A program made the position numbers and the translations under genes. A stretch of 33,058 nucleotides of DNA, from the IMG/VR virus record IMGVR_UViG_3300043436_003626, positions 1 through 33,058 of that record. The stretch is one strand, 5' to 3'. Below the pieces are notes generated by a model. That model made no database searches. It was not told the origin of the DNA and saw only the letters and a program-made list of their open reading frames with translations. Source of the DNA: a virus. This document shows positions 24,901 through 33,058 of the stretch, piece after piece (within the stretch, counting starts at the first letter, position 1; every line of letters starts with the position of its first letter).

Positions 24901-26392
24901 TGGCACAGACTTCTTTAGATCTGGTGCAGACAATACAAAATTCTTATTAAAACACGATGCAACAAACCCATTTATTTCTATTAAACAAGCAACTAATGGG
25001 TATGCAAATGACGGTATATTTTTAGGTGTTGATAGTAGTGCACCTAAATTTAGCATGGTTACTGATAGTGGTGATACTTATTTAAAATATAATCCAGCCG
25101 CACAATTTGATTTAGAAATTGCAGGTAATGCTAAAGTCGGACCTCTTTTTGTTGGTAATGCTGGTTCAAGCACTACTACTTTAACAAGCTCTAGTGGTTT
25201 AAGTTACTTTACTGGAGATTCTGTTCAAATAGTGGAGAATGCTGGATTTGGATTTGTAACTTTTACTTTAACAGATACATCGGGTCAAGAAATTACTGGT
25301 GGTACGGTTACTTTAAGTGGATATTCCGGTTCAAATATAATTGCTAGTATAACTCTTTACAATGCAATAAACGGAGGAGGAACTGCTTTAGCTACTTTTG
25401 AAACTGAAGACTTAACAACACTTGGTGGTTCTGCCGGTTTTCTATTTTCATCTAATATAAGAAATGTAAAAAGTATTAGGGTTAGTGTGAGTAGTATTAA
25501 TATTTTATCAACATGGACATTACCAATAGCGAATATTAGTATTACTGCTTATAAACCATCTATACAGATAAATAACTTTACTGTAAATTCTTCGGGTGAA
25601 ACAACATCAAGTAAATTAACTATAAACACTTCTGCAACAATAGGTAGAGATAGTATAACTATATTACCAGCTACGGTGGGAACAACTTATAGAAATATGG
25701 TTCTTTCAACTCCAACTGGTGGTTTGACACTAAGTAGAACAGTTAGACTTCCCGATGCCACAGGAACGATTGCCTTGTTAGATGTTACACAAACTATTAC
25801 TGGAACGCAAACATTTAGAAACTCAGCAGGTATCAGAGTTGAAGCCGCATCTACACAAGACGCAATAGTCATTGATGGGAGATCTGGCGGAACGAGCTCT
25901 TATGCGGCGACTTTTACACCAACAACTTTAACAGAAAATAGAACAATTACTGTACCAAATGCTACAGGAACAGTTGCTTTAATGCAAAGCAGCACCGCAA
26001 CTATGTATATTGGTAGAATATGGACAAGATCTTATAATAACCAAACATGGACATTAAGAAGAGATTCTACATTACAAGTTTTACCAACAGATGGAACTTA
26101 TCAAGTATTTGATTTAGGTTATACAATAGTAGATGATTCAGCAAATGCTGATGTTATTAAAGTTGAAATTGTTGGTGGAACAAATAATACAAGCTCTGGA
26201 AGGGCATTTGTTGAAGTTGTTGCTGGAACATTTCAAACTACTTCAGGCATTGCAGTATTATCATATATGGCTTTTGATGGAGTTAATGGAAATATAATTA
26301 CTCCTATACAATATTTAGCCCAATATAGAACAAATGGAAATAACTTTGAAGTTAGAAGACCTACTTCTATTAAAATGTCCGGAGGTGCCTAA
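21938..26392 (+). CDS. Tail-associated (Tal) baseplate hub fused to central fibre
   Basis: The 1484-residue protein has a gp27-like hub N-terminus (to about 420), recognisable from order and from text such as KNLAESFDAIAIYDTVANTVSFYPEN. A helical segment lies at about 540-640 and a small beta domain at about 700-760 (VGDKINIYLNEF). A long fibre part contains SAATGTFAGALSAATGSFTG (about 920), PDATGTIAL (about 1273) and PNATGTVAL (about 1341). The C-terminal 125 residues are beta-rich and may form the receptor-contact head. No peptidoglycan-cleaving motif was found. It starts two bases after Dit with no good Shine-Dalgarno, so translation is probably coupled. Confidence 0.8.
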   Translation: MANNNYRVFLYQPEAVSVTAANAGSYFLGELLVDNLDVSIKLQDISTVNFSLPRIINNTANTRIDEVLDGYVIELWYGNLSGTLNQDYYKYRFTIYTTPLSFSDNKFLHSYTGYSLEALTELKMLVSWPGIEISDFYRKVSYNNSGATPKFLEAKNTSVGGNFEYTITTSGSGSDYITLTPTTAVAADIDIFVYEVRQRLSTGNVVSESEAGLIPYTGTGPDDAGFKNGYYFLTISGGYVTEIDIALPDNYTSFNGESVNSQLLFFKLYDNPLSRRYAIGITTNAEQANDMYIDLAHDVAEGNPTDYDDFNFQTQKFYSKNGLTLKQVLLGKEDTSANTVTADGLLYNTGFTLGTIDSDLLNQYRSNLEFNNVSRYAAIKNLAESFDAIAIYDTVANTVSFYPENIYGSENGLIIRYGAYLKALNKEIDASKIITNAIGLGKDNITVALVNPTGLNYWEDYSYYLDDYYISNAAQIGAITESGTLGITFSYIDASGYSSRWMSSSLVEKVAKWQYTRDWFHTILTGEYNPTGFSSTITQFYNLYEDRLEAIRLLVKQETEYYTSLKKEVKYEAFKNYYDKLSKDNPGNTTYSDKLTYYTTQLTNAQTINAALLSDLNDARDDIFDEDTAGSYAAKMVVLQGFLQKDSGARSINLDSLRPFQRETVVNDSSIDDEKDLLDIVKTHVDENKEPKVTISIDVADILAAQEAQEDWKKVKVGDKINIYLNEFNVDVVAQIREINVNFEEHSLSFVISTVRNYNKGFGNFVLKTIRNLYNSNNNNVAYEIDGSRYSRNTSENVNSVLENGINAGDTKVTSGLQDDAGNPGTQINGSGTSTSSIASVDDFTESVTSYVSSETQGVIITDGKILSYHNYTSPTTYTSEVEISADTGFIIRKNSGGTSVKKVYIDTDGNAIFAGALSAATGTFAGALSAATGSFTGSIAIGAGDSIFKADSNGIYLGDADFADAEFSVTPAGLLKATSGEIGGFTIGTDFFRSGADNTKFLLKHDATNPFISIKQATNGYANDGIFLGVDSSAPKFSMVTDSGDTYLKYNPAAQFDLEIAGNAKVGPLFVGNAGSSTTTLTSSSGLSYFTGDSVQIVENAGFGFVTFTLTDTSGQEITGGTVTLSGYSGSNIIASITLYNAINGGGTALATFETEDLTTLGGSAGFLFSSNIRNVKSIRVSVSSINILSTWTLPIANISITAYKPSIQINNFTVNSSGETTSSKLTINTSATIGRDSITILPATVGTTYRNMVLSTPTGGLTLSRTVRLPDATGTIALLDVTQTITGTQTFRNSAGIRVEAASTQDAIVIDGRSGGTSSYAATFTPTTLTENRTITVPNATGTVALMQSSTATMYIGRIWTRSYNNQTWTLRRDSTLQVLPTDGTYQVFDLGYTIVDDSANADVIKVEIVGGTNNTSSGRAFVEVVAGTFQTTSGIAVLSYMAFDGVNGNIITPIQYLAQYRTNGNNFEVRRPTSIKMSGGA

Positions 26393-26622
26393 TGATTATT
26401 TTTATTAAAGATGATGATTTAGCTACAGAAAATAAAAATGATTTAAATCAAGATACTATAGATAATTTAATGAATTCAGGATATAGCGAAGTTTTAATAC
26501 CTGATACTATAGTAGAGATTTGGAAACTAAAATTATCAAATTTTGAAAAAATTAATGGAGAATGGAAATTTATAGTTCAAGAATTAATAAACGAATTAGA
26601 AGTAGAAGTCGAAACATTATAA
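26392..26622 (+). CDS. Small acidic protein, 76 aa
   Basis: The start overlaps the Tal stop (TAATG) with GGAGGTG four to five bases upstream, so it is certainly translated together with Tal. The protein is acidic, has no membrane segment, and pairs an N-terminal IIFIKDDDLATENK with a C-terminal helix QELINELEVEVETL. It is the last gene of the second late unit. Similar tiny genes follow tail fibre genes in many siphophages (XkdX-like or linker proteins), but no motif supports a name. Confidence 0.7.
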   Translation: MIIFIKDDDLATENKNDLNQDTIDNLMNSGYSEVLIPDTIVEIWKLKLSNFEKINGEWKFIVQELINELEVEVETL

Positions 26623-26630
26623 CTCAAAAT

Positions 26631-26659
26631 TTGAATATTATGGCTCGATATGCTATAAT
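26631..26659 (+). promoter_or_regulatory. Late promoter P3 (fibre unit)
   Basis: -35 TTGAAT (26631-26636), 17-base spacer, -10 TATAAT (26654-26659) with TGC in front. The -35 overlaps the short palindrome TCAAAATTTGA. It begins eight bases after the small acidic gene, with no terminator in between. Confidence 0.85.
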
Positions 26660-26673
26660 GATAATGTGTATAA

Positions 26674-26691
26674 AGCGCGCACTTTTGCGCT
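26674..26691 (+). promoter_or_regulatory. 5'-end hairpin of late transcript 3
   Basis: AGCGC-(8)-GCGCT begins about eight bases after the expected +1; a longer GCGCGC/GCGC register is possible. It is followed by the ribosome site AAGAGGTGA. Confidence 0.55.
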
Positions 26692-26709
26692 ATAAAAAGA
26701 GGTGAATAT

Positions 26710-27027
26710 ATGACAGCTGGTACAGAACTTACGCTAGTTAAAGGCGATTCATTAACTGTCACAGTCGAGATCGAAGGCGTTGCGGCTGCCGATGTTGACC
26801 ATATTTACTTTTCAGTTAGAGATGTAGTTACTGAAGAATTCACCTACGATGCAGGGGCTGAATTATGGACTATGACTATTCCAGCTACAGATACAGACAA
26901 TGCAGAATATAAAGTAGGTAAACATAGTTATGACGTTACCGTTTACTTTGATAACAATACAGTTACGACTATCATTTATAAAGGATTGCTAACAATTTAC
27001 GGAAAAGATAACGTCGTGGATATCTAG
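26710..27027 (+). CDS. BppU-like N-terminal-domain protein, 105 aa
   Basis: The pattern LTLVKGDSLTVTVEIEG, HIYFSVRDVV and a final LLTIYGKDN matches the small Ig-like domain found at the N-terminus of baseplate upper proteins (BppU) and related adaptor proteins. Here it stands alone as a 105-residue protein at the head of the fibre unit. It probably links fibres to the Dit/Tal baseplate. The acidic composition and absence of a signal suit a virion part. Ribosome site AAGAGGTGA is ideal. Confidence 0.6.
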   Translation: MTAGTELTLVKGDSLTVTVEIEGVAAADVDHIYFSVRDVVTEEFTYDAGAELWTMTIPATDTDNAEYKVGKHSYDVTVYFDNNTVTTIIYKGLLTIYGKDNVVDI

Positions 27028-27035
27028 GTGATATC

Positions 27036-27470
27036 ATGGCAAATATACAAGTAACAGTTAATCAAGCCAATGCTATTACGGCGAAGATTACACAAAGGAC
27101 TTATAAAGTAGCAACAGACCAAGCGATACTAATCGGCGCAAGTGCCAGTGAAGTAATGCTATTAACAGGCAATCAAACTGCGGCTGGAAATAAAACGTTT
27201 ACAAATAACGTGCATGTTCAAGGTAGTTTAAGAGTAGATGGTGAAGTAAATTTTATAAATAGTAATCAGGTAAATATAGGCGACAATATAATTACATTAA
27301 ATGCAGATATAGCAGATAATGCGACACCAACAGAAGATGCGGGAATACAAGTAAAAAGAGGAAATCAACCAATTACAGGAATATATTGGAGAGAAACAGA
27401 CGATAAATGGAAAATCGATGAGTACACAATTGCAAAAGATGGTGATACTTTAGATGGCGGCACATTCTAA
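27036..27470 (+). CDS. Short tail fibre or fibre-linker protein, 144 aa
   Basis: Residues about 40-140 match a module also present in the 1188-aa fibre: GNQTAAGNKTFTNNVHVQGS, then NIGDNIITLNADIAD, then GIYWRETDDKWKIDE. The counterparts there are [31 protein letters not shown] and [12 protein letters not shown]. The N-terminal 35 residues (MANIQVTVNQANAITAKITQ) may dock it to the baseplate. It may form a short trimeric fibre or connect longer ones. Ribosome site TAGGTGA lies close to the ATG. Confidence 0.65.
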   Translation: MANIQVTVNQANAITAKITQRTYKVATDQAILIGASASEVMLLTGNQTAAGNKTFTNNVHVQGSLRVDGEVNFINSNQVNIGDNIITLNADIADNATPTEDAGIQVKRGNQPITGIYWRETDDKWKIDEYTIAKDGDTLDGGTF

Positions 27471-27490
27471 TGTGCGGATGGGTGATTTAA

Positions 27491-32616
<5,126 letters not shown>

Positions 32617-32618
32617 TT

Positions 32619-33058
32619 ATGGCAATAGCATATAATACAAGTATAGTAAGAGATGGGTTAGTTGTATATTTAGATGCGGCTAACCCAAAGTCTTATTCCG
32701 GAACTGGTAGCACTTGGAAAAATTTAATTAGTTCTAATTATAATGCTACTTTAGTAAATTCACCTACATATAATTCGTCTGTGGGATTTTTTTCTTTTGA
32801 CGGAACAAATCAATATGCAAATCATTCTCTACCTAGTTTTAATTCTGGTGGTGGAACAATGTATACATTTGAAGTTTGGTTTAAAATGAGAACTTTACCA
32901 ACCGCTGAGTATGGACCAAATGGACATATATGGGGAGGACAAAATGGTAATAATTTAGTATTGTATGTAAATCCAGCAGTATCAAATCAAAGTACTCTAA
33001 ATATGATTTATGATGATAGTAGATATAATGGTGGTAATCATTTCACAAATTCAACTAT
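32619..33058 (+). CDS. LamG/concanavalin-like tail protein, N-terminal part only
   Basis: ATG 32619 lies two bases after the fibre stop, with AGGAG seven bases upstream. The reading frame stays open to the window edge, 146 codons. It begins MAIAYNTSIVRDGLVVYLDA and continues with a KSYSGTGSTWKNL segment and a FFSFDGTNQYANHSL segment. GLVxYLDAxNxxSYxG and FDGTNxY are typical of LamG-like, carbohydrate-binding jelly-roll domains in phage tail proteins. As the last gene seen in the fibre unit it probably binds host surface glycans. The C-terminus is missing because of the window edge. Confidence 0.8.
   Translation, partial: MAIAYNTSIVRDGLVVYLDAANPKSYSGTGSTWKNLISSNYNATLVNSPTYNSSVGFFSFDGTNQYANHSLPSFNSGGGTMYTFEVWFKMRTLPTAEYGPNGHIWGGQNGNNLVLYVNPAVSNQSTLNMIYDDSRYNGGNHFTNST

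Noticed and set aside
20175-26392. Tail lysin (peptidase or lysozyme) domain in Dit, Tal or the tape measure
   Set aside because: Looked for NlpC/P60, M23 HxxxD/HxH, and lysozyme-type motifs and found none convincing.

Overview
The window is the late structural module of a tailed double-stranded DNA phage (or prophage/metagenomic phage contig). The order is canonical: terminase, portal, prohead protease/scaffold, decoration protein, major capsid protein, neck proteins, tail terminator, tail tube, tape measure, Dit, Tal, then fibres. There is no contractile sheath gene, and the tape measure protein is about 1600 residues, so the particle should be a siphovirus with a long non-contractile tail (very roughly 240 nm at 0.15 nm per residue). 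The DNA is AT-rich, Shine-Dalgarno sites are strong and stereotyped (AAGAGGTGA or GGAGG), and promoters look like SigA with an extended -10. This fits a low-GC Gram-positive host, but no host gene is present to prove it.

Layout. Positions 1-435 are non-coding: two complete 91-bp tandem repeats plus the start of a third, each able to fold into a branched hairpin, then a different structured segment. Positions 436-2003 hold leftward genes: a 51-codon gene with its own promoter and terminator, and a three-gene operon (large unknown protein, small zinc-ribbon protein, small membrane protein). A divergent promoter region lies at 2004-2242. Rightward late genes fill the rest in three units, each with a TTGANT-17 bp-TATAAT promoter and a hairpin at or near the transcript start. 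Unit 1 (2243-13947) covers packaging, head, neck and the main tail tube, and ends in a strong terminator. Unit 2 (14078-26622) covers a second tube-like protein, a putative chaperone, tape measure, Dit with an inserted repeat domain, Tal/central fibre and a small acidic protein. Unit 3 (26710 to beyond the end) covers the host-binding apparatus: a BppU-like adaptor domain, a short fibre protein, two long fibres sharing an N-terminal docking module (one collagen-like), and a LamG-like protein cut by the window edge.

Points most worth following are the cruciform-type tandem repeat at the left edge, a scaffold start nested in frame inside the protease gene, two tail-tube-like proteins in separately controlled units, the four-module insertion in Dit, shuffled fibre modules, and a strongly enriched coding-strand pentamer TGCGG that occurs in more than one reading frame. 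I found no tRNA, integrase, insertion sequence or CRISPR array. Functions assigned from position and fold impression rather than from a clear motif are marked as such.
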